Positions 27,037 through 34,608 of a DNA stretch of 64,000 nt are shown here, one piece after another (the stretch's first letter is position 1; every line of letters starts with the position of its first letter). The stretch is from the NCBI RefSeq assembly GCF_014243445.1, contig NZ_JACLQD010000005.1, forward strand, positions 310,001 through 374,000, read 5' to 3'. The notes beneath the pieces are model-generated. The model was not told the origin of the DNA. It did not search any database and saw only the letters and a program-made list of their open reading frames with translations. A program made the position numbers and the translations under genes. This DNA comes from Paragemmobacter straminiformis (lineage in GTDB: Bacteria > Pseudomonadota > Alphaproteobacteria > Rhodobacterales > Rhodobacteraceae).

Positions 27037-27856
27037 CAATGCCAATTCACCGCTCGTCGGTGTCGATGACCCGCTGGTGCCTTTGTGCTATTTCAACATC
27101 GTCCGGTTGCGAGCGGGCGAGGCCTTCGTGTCCGAGGTGCCGGGCTACGAGACCTGTATCGTTCCTGCGACGGGGACGGTGCGCGTTTCGGTTGGCGGCG
27201 AGACCTTTGACGATATCGGCAAGCGGCGGCTGAATGTCTGGGACGGAGAGCCGGAAGGGATTTACGTGCCCACGGGGGCGGCGGCGCGGATCGTGGCCGA
27301 GGTGGACACGGAATGCTTTATCGCAGGTGCGCGTTGCCAAGAGGTTTACGCCCCGTTCGCGGTGCGGGCCGCCGATATCGACCCAGTGCAATACGGGTCG
27401 GACGACACCAAGACGCATCGCAAGATCAAGCATATCCTTGGCCAGAAATACCACGGCAAGGTGGGGCGCCTGCTGGTGTCCGAGCTTTACACCGTGGGCG
27501 CGGGCGGCTGGTCGGGCTTTCCGTCGCACAAGCACGATACCGAGCGGCTGCCCATCGAGACGCGCCATGACGAGGTTTACAATTTCCGGTTCAACCCCGC
27601 GCACGGATCGGGGCTTCAGATGATGCAGCGCGAGGAGGGGAAGTCGGGCGATGCCTATCATATCGTCGACGGATCAACGGTTTGCGTGGACAAGGGCTAT
27701 CACCCCTGCTGCGTGCTTCCCGGCTACGAGATGTATTATTTCACCATTCTGGGCGGGCTGACGCAAAGGCCGCTGGTGCAGTTCTTCCAGCCCTCGCACG
27801 CTTATCAGATCGAAACGATACCGGGGATCAAGGACATGATCGCGAAGTTCAAATGA
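27017..27856 (+). CDS. iolB: 5-deoxy-glucuronate isomerase
   Basis: 279-residue bicupin isomerase that converts 5-deoxy-glucuronate to 5-dehydro-2-deoxy-gluconate. Family marks are the central SGFPSHKHDTERLP metal site and GYHPCCVLPGYEMYYFTILGG near the C-terminus. The ATG at 27017, inside the end of iolC, has AAGGAAC at good spacing. Its stop overlaps the aldolase start (ATGA), so the three genes are a coupled operon. Confidence 0.93.
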   Translation: MHIAPFDNANSPLVGVDDPLVPLCYFNIVRLRAGEAFVSEVPGYETCIVPATGTVRVSVGGETFDDIGKRRLNVWDGEPEGIYVPTGAAARIVAEVDTECFIAGARCQEVYAPFAVRAADIDPVQYGSDDTKTHRKIKHILGQKYHGKVGRLLVSELYTVGAGGWSGFPSHKHDTERLPIETRHDEVYNFRFNPAHGSGLQMMQREEGKSGDAYHIVDGSTVCVDKGYHPCCVLPGYEMYYFTILGGLTQRPLVQFFQPSHAYQIETIPGIKDMIAKFK

Positions 27857-28659
27857 CCGTCGCCACGCTGGCCGATGTGCTGGGCGGACCCCGCGCCGTG
27901 GCGGGGCTTGTGGTGCTGGGCTGGGAAGAGGCGCAGGCCTTTGTCGATGCCGCCGAGGCCGAGGGACGGGCGGTGATCCTGCAGGCCGGACCGGGGGCGC
28001 GGCGCTACATGCCGCTGCGCGTCTGGGGGGCGATGTTGCGCACGCTGGCCGAGGGGGCATCGGTTCCGGTGGTCTGCCATCTGGATCATGGCGAGGGGTT
28101 CGAGACCTGTCTGCGGGCGGTGGAAGCCGGGTTTTCCAGCGTGATGTATGACGGCTCGGCCCTGCCCTTGGCCGAGAATATCGCGATAACGCAATGCGTT
28201 GTCGAGATGGCGCGGGCGTCGGGCGTGTCGGTCGAGGCGGAGTTGGGCGTGGTCGGCTATGCGGGGGGCGCCCTGTCGCAGGCGACCGATCCGGCCGAGG
28301 CGGTGGCGCTGGCGGCGACGGGAATCGACGCGCTGGCGGTTTCGGTCGGCAATGTGCATCTGATGACCGAGGCCGAAGCCGTCATCGATTTCAACGCCTT
28401 GCGCGCCATCGGGGCGGCGGTGCCGGGGCTGCCGCTGGTGCTGCACGGCGGGTCGGGGATTGCGCCGGGGGTGCGGCGGCGGATCGTGGCCGAGACGGCG
28501 GTGCGCAAGTTCAACATCGGCACCGAGCTGCGGCAGGTGTTCGGCGCGAGCCTGCGGAACGCGATGAAAGACCCTGCGATCTTTGACCATATCGGGATTT
28601 TGCGCCAGACCGTGGCACCCTTGACCGAAGCGGCGCGAGGGGTCATTCGGGAGCTGTGA
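27853..28659 (+). CDS. iolJ: Class II aldolase, IolJ-like (6-phospho-5-dehydro-2-deoxy-gluconate aldolase)
   Basis: 268-residue class II fructose-bisphosphate-aldolase-family protein. Zinc and phosphate sites are seen in CHLDHGEGFE, ELGVVG, NVHL and LHGGSGI. In this operon its expected reaction is cleavage of phosphorylated dehydro-deoxy-gluconate into dihydroxyacetone phosphate and malonate semialdehyde. It is shorter than typical Fba (about 285 residues). The ATG at 27853 overlaps the iolB stop. Tagatose- or fructose-bisphosphate aldolase is the alternative if the operon serves another polyol. Confidence 0.83.
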   Translation: MTVATLADVLGGPRAVAGLVVLGWEEAQAFVDAAEAEGRAVILQAGPGARRYMPLRVWGAMLRTLAEGASVPVVCHLDHGEGFETCLRAVEAGFSSVMYDGSALPLAENIAITQCVVEMARASGVSVEAELGVVGYAGGALSQATDPAEAVALAATGIDALAVSVGNVHLMTEAEAVIDFNALRAIGAAVPGLPLVLHGGSGIAPGVRRRIVAETAVRKFNIGTELRQVFGASLRNAMKDPAIFDHIGILRQTVAPLTEAARGVIREL

Positions 28660-28759
28660 GCGGCGAATCCGGCATGCACAGGTGATGCAGACGCTTTGAA
28701 CGCGGGCTTCACGATGTGGTAAGGTTCGGCGCAGGCGTGTCGGCAGGTTCGGGGCAGCG

Positions 28760-29779
28760 GTGGGAGCGATGAAGGCGGCAGGGGATTTCGTCCCGAAGGG
28801 GGTGGCGCATGTGCCCGTGGCGAAGGTTGCCGAACCGCTGCGGCTGACCTTTGTCGTCTTGCCGAATTTCAGCCTGATCGCCTTTTCCTCGGCCATCGAG
28901 CCTTTGCGGATCGCCAACCAGCTTTCGGGGCAGGCGCTGTTCGAGTGGGAGGTGATCTCGGAGGATGGCGCGCCGGTGCGCTGTTCGAACGGGCTGGCGG
29001 TGAATGTGGATCGCGGCCTCGGAGAGACGAAGCCGAAGTCGATGGTCTTTGTCTGCGCCGGGGTGGAGCCGGAAAAGAGCGCGTCCAGACGGGTGGCCGA
29101 TTTCATCCGCGGCGAATGGCGCAAGGGGCGGGTTGTGGGCGGGCTGTGTTCGGGGGCCTATGCGCTGGCCAAGGCGGGCATCCTCGAAGGGCGCAAGTTC
29201 ACTCTGCATTGGGAGAACCTGCCGCCCTTTGTCGAGACATACCCGAAGCTGAAACCCGTCGAGCAGCTCTACGTGATCGACGACCGCATCCTGACCTGTG
29301 CGGGCGGGGCGGCGGCGACCGATCTGTTCATCGAGATCGTGGCGCGGAATTTCGGCGCGAAACTGGCCGATGCGGTGCTGCGGATGTGCCTGCACGGCCA
29401 GCAGCGGCCCGCGCATCTGCGGCAGCGGATGAGCGTGTCCTCGACCATCGGCATCCGCAACCCCGTGCTGGTCGCGGTGATCGAGCGGTTCGAGGAGAAC
29501 ATCACCGGCGAGGTCGATCTGGTGGCGCTGTCGGCCGAGCTTGGCGTGTCGCGGCGGCAGGTGGAGCGGTTGTTCGAGAAGCATGTGGGCGTGTCGCCCA
29601 AGCAATATCTGAACGGGTTGCGGCTGGAACGGGCGCGGGGGCTGCTGTCCGAGACCGACATGGCGGTGTCCGAGGTGGCCTATGCCTGCGGGTTCCAGAC
29701 GGTGAACACCTTTTCCAAGGCCTTCCGGCAGCGCTACGGCACCCCGCCCGTGGTGGCGCGGCGCGGGCGGGCGGGGTAG
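28760..29779 (+). CDS. GlxA-family AraC-type transcriptional regulator
   Basis: 339-residue regulator with an N-terminal DJ-1/PfpI-like domain (about 28-190, GGLCSGAYALAKAGIL around the nucleophile-elbow position) and a C-terminal AraC HTH (about 230-325, ELGVSRRQVERLFEKHVGVSPKQYL and AYACGFQTVNTFSKAFRQRYG). Relatives such as GbdR, CdhR and ArgR of Pseudomonas sense quaternary amines or amino acids. The start is GTG 28760 or ATG 28769. It lies 100 bases after the inositol-type operon, but nothing links it to that pathway; the effector is unknown. Confidence 0.87.
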   Translation: MGAMKAAGDFVPKGVAHVPVAKVAEPLRLTFVVLPNFSLIAFSSAIEPLRIANQLSGQALFEWEVISEDGAPVRCSNGLAVNVDRGLGETKPKSMVFVCAGVEPEKSASRRVADFIRGEWRKGRVVGGLCSGAYALAKAGILEGRKFTLHWENLPPFVETYPKLKPVEQLYVIDDRILTCAGGAAATDLFIEIVARNFGAKLADAVLRMCLHGQQRPAHLRQRMSVSSTIGIRNPVLVAVIERFEENITGEVDLVALSAELGVSRRQVERLFEKHVGVSPKQYLNGLRLERARGLLSETDMAVSEVAYACGFQTVNTFSKAFRQRYGTPPVVARRGRAG

Positions 29780-30085
29780 GCGAGCCCTAGGCAGGTGCGC
29801 CGGGGATCGGGAGGCCGCGGAAGGGGGCCTTCTGCCCCCCTCTTGGCCTGCGGCCAATTCACCCCCCGAGGATATTTGGAGCAAGAGGAAGCTGGGGGCG
29901 GGCAAGCGGCCATGCCCTTTCGCCTTTGCGGAAAATACTCCACGGGGGGAGCGGCGCGGCACGCGCCGCGCGGGGGGCGTGAAGCCCCCCGTCGCGCCAT
30001 CGGCCGCGCTGCGGTTTCCGTCTGGAAGCGCGGGCGTGATTGCGCTAAGGGGGCGGCACATCCTGCCAGCCAGAGGGAGCGCCCC
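29780..30085. repeat. Intergenic region with two facing copies of the GAGGATATTTGG repeat family
   Basis: 306 bases. A plus-strand copy spans about 29820-29892: a hairpin of G-run and C-run, an inverted GGCC-TGC-GGCC, then ACCCCCCGAGGATATTTGG and CAAGAGGAAG. A degenerate minus-strand copy (GGAGTATTTTC core) spans about 29928-29952, pointing back toward it. The remainder is GC-rich, ending in the purQ ribosome binding site GAGGGAG. Confidence 0.75.
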
Positions 30086-30754
30086 ATGAAAGCCGCCGTC
30101 GTCACCTTTCCGGGATCGAATTGCGACCGTGACCTTGCGCTCGGCTTCGAGAGGGCGGGGTTCGAGGTGGTGCGCGTCTGGCACAAGGACACGGCGCTGC
30201 CGGCGGGGGTGGATGTCGTGGGCGTGCCGGGGGGCTTTTCCTTTGGCGACTATCTGCGCTGCGGGGCGATTGCCGCGCAGTCGCCCATCGGGGTTGCGGT
30301 CAAGGCCCATGCGGCCCGGGGCGGCTATGTGCTGGGCATCTGCAACGGATTCCAGGTGCTGACCGAGATGGGGCTTCTGCCCGGCGCGCTGATGCGCAAT
30401 GCGGGGCTGAAGTTCATCTGCAAGATGCTGACGCTGAAGGTTGCGACCACGGACAGCGCCTATACCGCCGGATATGCCAAGGGGGCCGCCATCGAGGTGC
30501 CCGTGGCGCATCATGACGGCAATTTCACCATCGACGCCGAGGGGCTTGCCGCCTTGCGCGATCAGGACCGGATCGCCTTTACCTATGCCGCGAACCCGAA
30601 CGGGTCGATGGCGGACATCGCCGGCATCCTTTCGGAAAACCGTCGGGTGCTGGGGATGATGCCGCATCCCGAGCGGGTGGTGGATGCCGAGCATGGCGGG
30701 ACCGATGGCGCGGCGCTGTTCGCCTCGCTTCTGGGCGGGATGGCGCTTGCCTGA
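30086..30754 (+). CDS. purQ: Phosphoribosylformylglycinamidine synthase, glutaminase subunit PurQ
   Basis: 222-residue class I glutamine amidotransferase that supplies ammonia to PurL in purine synthesis. The nucleophile is in GICNGFQVL (Cys86) and the His/Glu pair in MMPHPERVV. The start at 30086 has GAGGGAG seven bases upstream. purS and purL are not adjacent here. The gene is followed after 57 bases by dctB, probably a separate unit. Confidence 0.95.
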   Translation: MKAAVVTFPGSNCDRDLALGFERAGFEVVRVWHKDTALPAGVDVVGVPGGFSFGDYLRCGAIAAQSPIGVAVKAHAARGGYVLGICNGFQVLTEMGLLPGALMRNAGLKFICKMLTLKVATTDSAYTAGYAKGAAIEVPVAHHDGNFTIDAEGLAALRDQDRIAFTYAANPNGSMADIAGILSENRRVLGMMPHPERVVDAEHGGTDGAALFASLLGGMALA

Positions 30755-30811
30755 GCCGAGACCTGCCGCTGGTGCTTGAAGCGGGCTGTGATGCGCGCCT
30801 AGATAGGGGCC

Positions 30812-32575
30812 ATGCAGGACGCGGACATTCCAACTGACGAAGCGACAGGCGGTCGCCGCATCTCGTGGCGCGTGAAGCTTGCCATCGCGTTGCTGGTGCT
30901 GATGGCATCGGGGGTGGTGCTGGTCACCAACCGCTGGCTGTCGGAGCGCTTTACCGAGACGACGCGCAACAGGGCCGAGCTGCGGCTTGCGCTTTATTCG
31001 GGCAACATGGTTTCGGAATTGCAGCGCACCTCGGTCGTGCCGCTGTTGCTGGCGGGCGATCCGGCGCTGGCCGATGCGCTGCGGTCGGGCAATTTCTCGG
31101 GCACGTCGCAAAAGCTGATACGGGTGCAATCCGAGATCGGGGTGGCGTCGATCGTGCTGCTGGACGGCGACGGGCGCACGGTGGGGGCGACGAACCGCAA
31201 CCTGCTTGGCACGAACCATCGCGGATCGGCCTATTTCATCGATGCGCAGCGCACGCAGGACACGGTCTTTACGGCGCAGGCGCGCGAGGGCGGGGCCTTC
31301 GAGTTCACCTATTCGCGGGCGGTCACCGTGGATGGCAAGCCTGCGGGGGTGATCGTGGTCGCGGTCGATCTGATGAAATACGAACGCGCCTGGTCGGGGT
31401 TGCAGGATGCGGTGCTGGTGACCGACAGCGAGGGGACGGTGATCCTTGCGACCGAGCCGCGTTGGCGCGGCTTGCCGATGGCCGAGGCTTTGGCGGCGAA
31501 GGATGTGACGACGACGCTTGGCCGCGCCTTGCAGGCCACGGCGGACTGGGCGCAGAACCCGCCCGACGCCTATGTGCGCGGCGAGGCGGTGATGAAGACC
31601 GAGGCGCGGGTGCCGTTTCGCGGCTGGAAGATGATGACCTTTACCGCCTATGATTCCGTGCGCGAGCGTGTGAACGGCATCCTTGCGCTCGAGATCATGG
31701 GTTTTGCCATCCTGATGGCGGCGGCCTTTTACGCGCTGTCGCGCAAGGCATGGTCGCAGTCGATCAGCTTCCAGCGGGAATCTGCGGAGCTGCGCCTTTT
31801 GAACGCGCGTTTGCAGCGGGAAATCGCCGAGCGCGAGAAGGTGCAGAAAGACCTCGAGGTGGCCGAGCTGACGCTGGCGCAATCGTCCAAGCTGGCCGCC
31901 CTTGGCGAGATGTCGGCGGCGGTGAGCCACGAGTTGAACCAGCCGCTTGCGGCGATGAAGACCTATCTGGCGGGGGCGCGGCTTCTGTTGCAGCGCAAGC
32001 GGCCCGAGGAGGCGTTGTCCTCGTTCCAGCGGATCGACGATCTGATCGAGCGGATGGGGGCGATCACGCGGCAGCTCAAGTCCTATGCCCGCAAGGGAGG
32101 AGAGGCCTTCGAGCCGGTCGATCTGCGGCAGGCGCTGTCGAGCGCGCTGTCGATGATGGAGCCGCAGTTGAAGCTGCGGGTTGTTAAGATCACGCGGACC
32201 TTGCCGCGCCAGCCCGTGATGGTGATGGCCGACAGGATCCGGCTGGAGCAGGTCATCATCAACCTGCTGAGGAACGCGCTGGATGCGACGCGGGACACGG
32301 TCGATCCGCAGATCGACCTGATCCTGTCGTCGGGCGAGGTGGCGATGCTGACGGTGCGCGACAACGGGCACGGGATCACGGATCTCGATAACCTGTTCGA
32401 GCCTTTCTACACGACAAAGAAACCCGGAGAGGGGGTAGGGCTTGGCCTTGCCATCAGTTCGGGGATCGTCACCGATCTGGGGGGGCGGTTGACGGCACGG
32501 AATGCCGAAAAGGGCGGGGCGGTCTTCGAGATGCAGCTTCCCCTGATCGGAAAGGAAATCGAGGCAGCGGAATGA
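30812..32575 (+). CDS. dctB: C4-dicarboxylate-type sensor histidine kinase DctB
   Basis: 587-residue membrane sensor: transmembrane segment 1 at about 22-40, a periplasmic double-PDC/Cache sensor region (about 41-290), transmembrane segment 2 near 295-315, a coiled-coil linker (RLLNARLQREIAEREKVQKDLE), then HisKA with the phosphoacceptor in AVSHELNQPLAAMK (His373) and HATPase (NLLRNALDA, DNGHGI, GVGLGLAIS). The HELNQPL box is characteristic of DctB and relatives. It pairs with the regulator 7 bases downstream. A dicarboxylate transporter is not in the window, so the ligand is inferred from family only. Confidence 0.88.
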   Translation: MQDADIPTDEATGGRRISWRVKLAIALLVLMASGVVLVTNRWLSERFTETTRNRAELRLALYSGNMVSELQRTSVVPLLLAGDPALADALRSGNFSGTSQKLIRVQSEIGVASIVLLDGDGRTVGATNRNLLGTNHRGSAYFIDAQRTQDTVFTAQAREGGAFEFTYSRAVTVDGKPAGVIVVAVDLMKYERAWSGLQDAVLVTDSEGTVILATEPRWRGLPMAEALAAKDVTTTLGRALQATADWAQNPPDAYVRGEAVMKTEARVPFRGWKMMTFTAYDSVRERVNGILALEIMGFAILMAAAFYALSRKAWSQSISFQRESAELRLLNARLQREIAEREKVQKDLEVAELTLAQSSKLAALGEMSAAVSHELNQPLAAMKTYLAGARLLLQRKRPEEALSSFQRIDDLIERMGAITRQLKSYARKGGEAFEPVDLRQALSSALSMMEPQLKLRVVKITRTLPRQPVMVMADRIRLEQVIINLLRNALDATRDTVDPQIDLILSSGEVAMLTVRDNGHGITDLDNLFEPFYTTKKPGEGVGLGLAISSGIVTDLGGRLTARNAEKGGAVFEMQLPLIGKEIEAAE

Positions 32576-32582
32576 GGGCAGT

Positions 32583-33911
32583 ATGGCGCGGGCAATGAAG
32601 GTGGCGATCGTCGATGACGAGGCGGACATGCGGCAATCGATCAGTCAGTGGCTGGCGCTGTCGGGGTTCGACACCGAGACCTATGCCAGCGCCGAGGATG
32701 CGCTGAAGGGGATCGGGCCGGAGTTTCCGGGGGTCGTGGTGTCGGACATCAAGATGCCGGGGATGGACGGAATGGCGTTCCTGAAGCGGTTGATGAGCAT
32801 GGATTCGGGGCTGCCGGTCATTCTGATCACGGGGCATGGCGATGTGCCGATGGCGGTCGAGGCGATGCGGGTCGGGGCGTTCGACTTTCTGGAAAAGCCG
32901 TTCAACCCGGACCGGATGACCGAGCTTGCCAAGAAGGCGACGCAGGTGCGGCGGCTGACGCTGGACAACCGCGCGCTGCGCAAGGAATTGTCGGACGGGT
33001 CGGTCCTGATGAAGAAGCTGATCGGCGGCTCGCCCGCGATGGAGCGGCTGCGCGAGGATATCCTCGATCTGGGGCAGGCCGACAGCCATGTGCTGATCGA
33101 CGGCGAGACGGGGACGGGCAAGACGCTGGTCGCCCACGCGCTGCATGCGGTGGGGCCGCGGGCGTCGAAGAAGTTCGTGACGATCTCTTGCGCGGCGTGG
33201 AGCGAGGACCAGTTGACGGCCAAGCTGTTCGGCCCGTCGGAAGAAGGGACGATTCCGCTGGTCGAGGAGGCGCGCGGCGGGACGCTGTGTCTTGAGGACA
33301 TCGAGGCGATGAGCCAGCCCTTGCAGGCGCGGTTGCTGACGCTGATCAACGAGCAGGGCACCCCGCCCGAGACGCGGATCATCGCCATCTGCAACGAGCA
33401 TGCGCCGGACAAGACGCTTGAGGATGTGCTGCGGTCGGACCTGTATTACCGGCTGGGGGCGATGACGATCCTGTGCCCGCCGCTTCGGGTGCGGGGCGAG
33501 GATATCCTGACGCTGTTCACCCGCATGTCGGAGCAGTTCGCGGAAGAATACGGCTGCGACGCGCCGCAGGTGACAGCGCAAGAGGCGGCGCAGCTGTTGC
33601 AGGCGCCCTGGCCCGGAAACGTGCGGCAGCTGGTGAACATCGCGGAACGGGCGGTGTTGCAGAACCGGCGGGGGTCGGGGTCGATCGCCTCGCTTCTGAT
33701 GGCCGACAACGAGGCGACGGGGCCTGCGATGACGACCGAAGGCAAGCCGCTGAAGGAATATGTGGAAGCCTTTGAGCGGATGCTGATCGACAATACGATG
33801 CGGCGGCACAAGGGCAGCATCGTCGCGGTGATGGACGAGCTGTGCCTGCCGAGGCGCACGCTGAACGAGAAGATGGCGAAATACGCGCTGAGCCGGGGGG
33901 ATTATGTTTGA
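32583..33911 (+). CDS. dctD: NtrC-type response regulator DctD lacking the GAFTGA loop
   Basis: 442 residues: receiver domain (phosphoacceptor Asp55 in VVSDIKMPG), AAA+ domain with Walker A GETGTGKT (174-181), and a C-terminal Fis-type HTH (GSIVAVMDELCLPRRTLNEKMAKYAL). Where sigma-54 activators have the GAFTGA loop, this protein reads LFGPSEEGTIPLVEEARGG, a deletion of the loop, and Walker B is LCLEDI rather than LFLDEI. Without GAFTGA it should not remodel sigma-54 holoenzyme; NtrC of Rhodobacter capsulatus is a known precedent that works with the housekeeping sigma factor. It is coupled to dctB. Its last 24 codons are partly duplicated just downstream. Confidence 0.88.
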   Translation: MARAMKVAIVDDEADMRQSISQWLALSGFDTETYASAEDALKGIGPEFPGVVVSDIKMPGMDGMAFLKRLMSMDSGLPVILITGHGDVPMAVEAMRVGAFDFLEKPFNPDRMTELAKKATQVRRLTLDNRALRKELSDGSVLMKKLIGGSPAMERLREDILDLGQADSHVLIDGETGTGKTLVAHALHAVGPRASKKFVTISCAAWSEDQLTAKLFGPSEEGTIPLVEEARGGTLCLEDIEAMSQPLQARLLTLINEQGTPPETRIIAICNEHAPDKTLEDVLRSDLYYRLGAMTILCPPLRVRGEDILTLFTRMSEQFAEEYGCDAPQVTAQEAAQLLQAPWPGNVRQLVNIAERAVLQNRRGSGSIASLLMADNEATGPAMTTEGKPLKEYVEAFERMLIDNTMRRHKGSIVAVMDELCLPRRTLNEKMAKYALSRGDYV

Positions 33912-33923
33912 GCGGCGGGAGGG

Positions 33924-34185
33924 CGAAATCTGACGCAGATTTCGCGGCGATTTTTGGCGCAAAAATCGGTGGGGGCGGGGGGGCGCGGAATGCGCTGTGC
34001 CTGCCGAGGCGCAGGCTGGCCGAGAAGATGGCGAAATACGCGCTGGGCCGGGGGGATTGGGTCTGAGCGGCGGGCGGGCGAAAACCGGCGCGGATTTCGC
34101 GGCGATTTTTGGTGCAAAAATCGGTGGGGGCGGGGTAGGGCGGAATTTGCGTCAAATTCCGCCGCGTTTTCTGAGTCAGAAAACG
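33924..34185. repeat. Cluster of short perfect hairpins after dctD
   Basis: 33924-33946 (9-bp stem, loop GACGC), 33949-33969 (8-bp, GGCGC), a decayed copy of the first near 34078-34101, 34103-34123 (8-bp, GGTGC), 34140-34162 (9-bp, GCGTC) and 34165-34185 (8-bp, GAGTC). The second and fourth are copies generated by the 156-base duplication. The family is the same as at 13554-13683 and 41472-41581. Confidence 0.9.
33995..34147 (+). pseudogene. Tandem partial copy of the dctD 3' end with its downstream hairpins
   Basis: The stretch from 33839 (inside dctD) through the first two downstream hairpins is repeated with an offset of 156 bases from 33995. About 140 bases align with roughly 13 mismatches (about 91% identity). 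The copy still reads LCLPRRRLAEKMAKYALGRGDWV followed by a stop, against LCLPRRTLNEKMAKYALSRGDYV in dctD. It has no start of its own and is judged a non-coding relic. Confidence 0.85.
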
Positions 34186-34608
34186 TTTGCGCTGCCCGCC
34201 TTTGCCACAGGTGTTAAATCTCCCATTGTGTTTGCCGCCGCTTTCCCGCTAGGGTCGAAGGGTGCGGGTTGAATCCCGCTGTAGAATTCTCTGCCCCATT
34301 GCAGGTCGCGCCAGACGCGCCGCGACGGGGGAGTCGGATCGGCCGCAAGGTCGTCAGTTTGCCCGGCCAAGTCTTTGACGCAAGCGGGCTTTTGTCAGCA
34401 GAGCCCTCTAAAGGGGTTCTAGAGAGAACCGCGATGACGCGTGCAATGACGAGCGAGAGAGGAGAGGGCTGCCCGACGGGCAGGACCCCGCCACTCGCCC
34501 TGCGCCGCCTCGCCCGAACAAGCCGCCCTTTACCAGCAGATGACGGACCACGTTTGGTGCTTGCACCATCGGGGCCGGATCGGCCGCGCCGGGGCGCATT
34601 GGAACACC
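34186..34608 (+). promoter_or_regulatory. Long leader region upstream of rne
   Basis: About 420 bases without a convincing gene. A weak housekeeping-type promoter may lie near 34226-34256 (TTGTGT, 18 bases, TAGGGT). Downstream are small hairpins: GGTTCT(34415-34420)/AGAACC(34425-34430) and CTGCCC(34469-34474)/GGGCAG(34478-34483). RNase E controls its own message through a long 5' leader in other bacteria, so this region is a candidate for autoregulation (inference). Confidence 0.4.

Noticed and set aside
28709-32629. Very long minus-strand open frame of about 1300 codons opposite purQ, dctB and the GlxA gene
   Set aside because: It is a shadow of GC-rich genes on the other strand: its composition is dominated by Arg, His, Gln and Pro, it has no domain, and it crosses several real genes.
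34258-34285. tRNA T-arm-like stem GCGGG-TTGAATC-CCCGC in the rne leader
   Set aside because: The position of the invariant C56 is G, and no acceptor, D or anticodon arms can be drawn around it.
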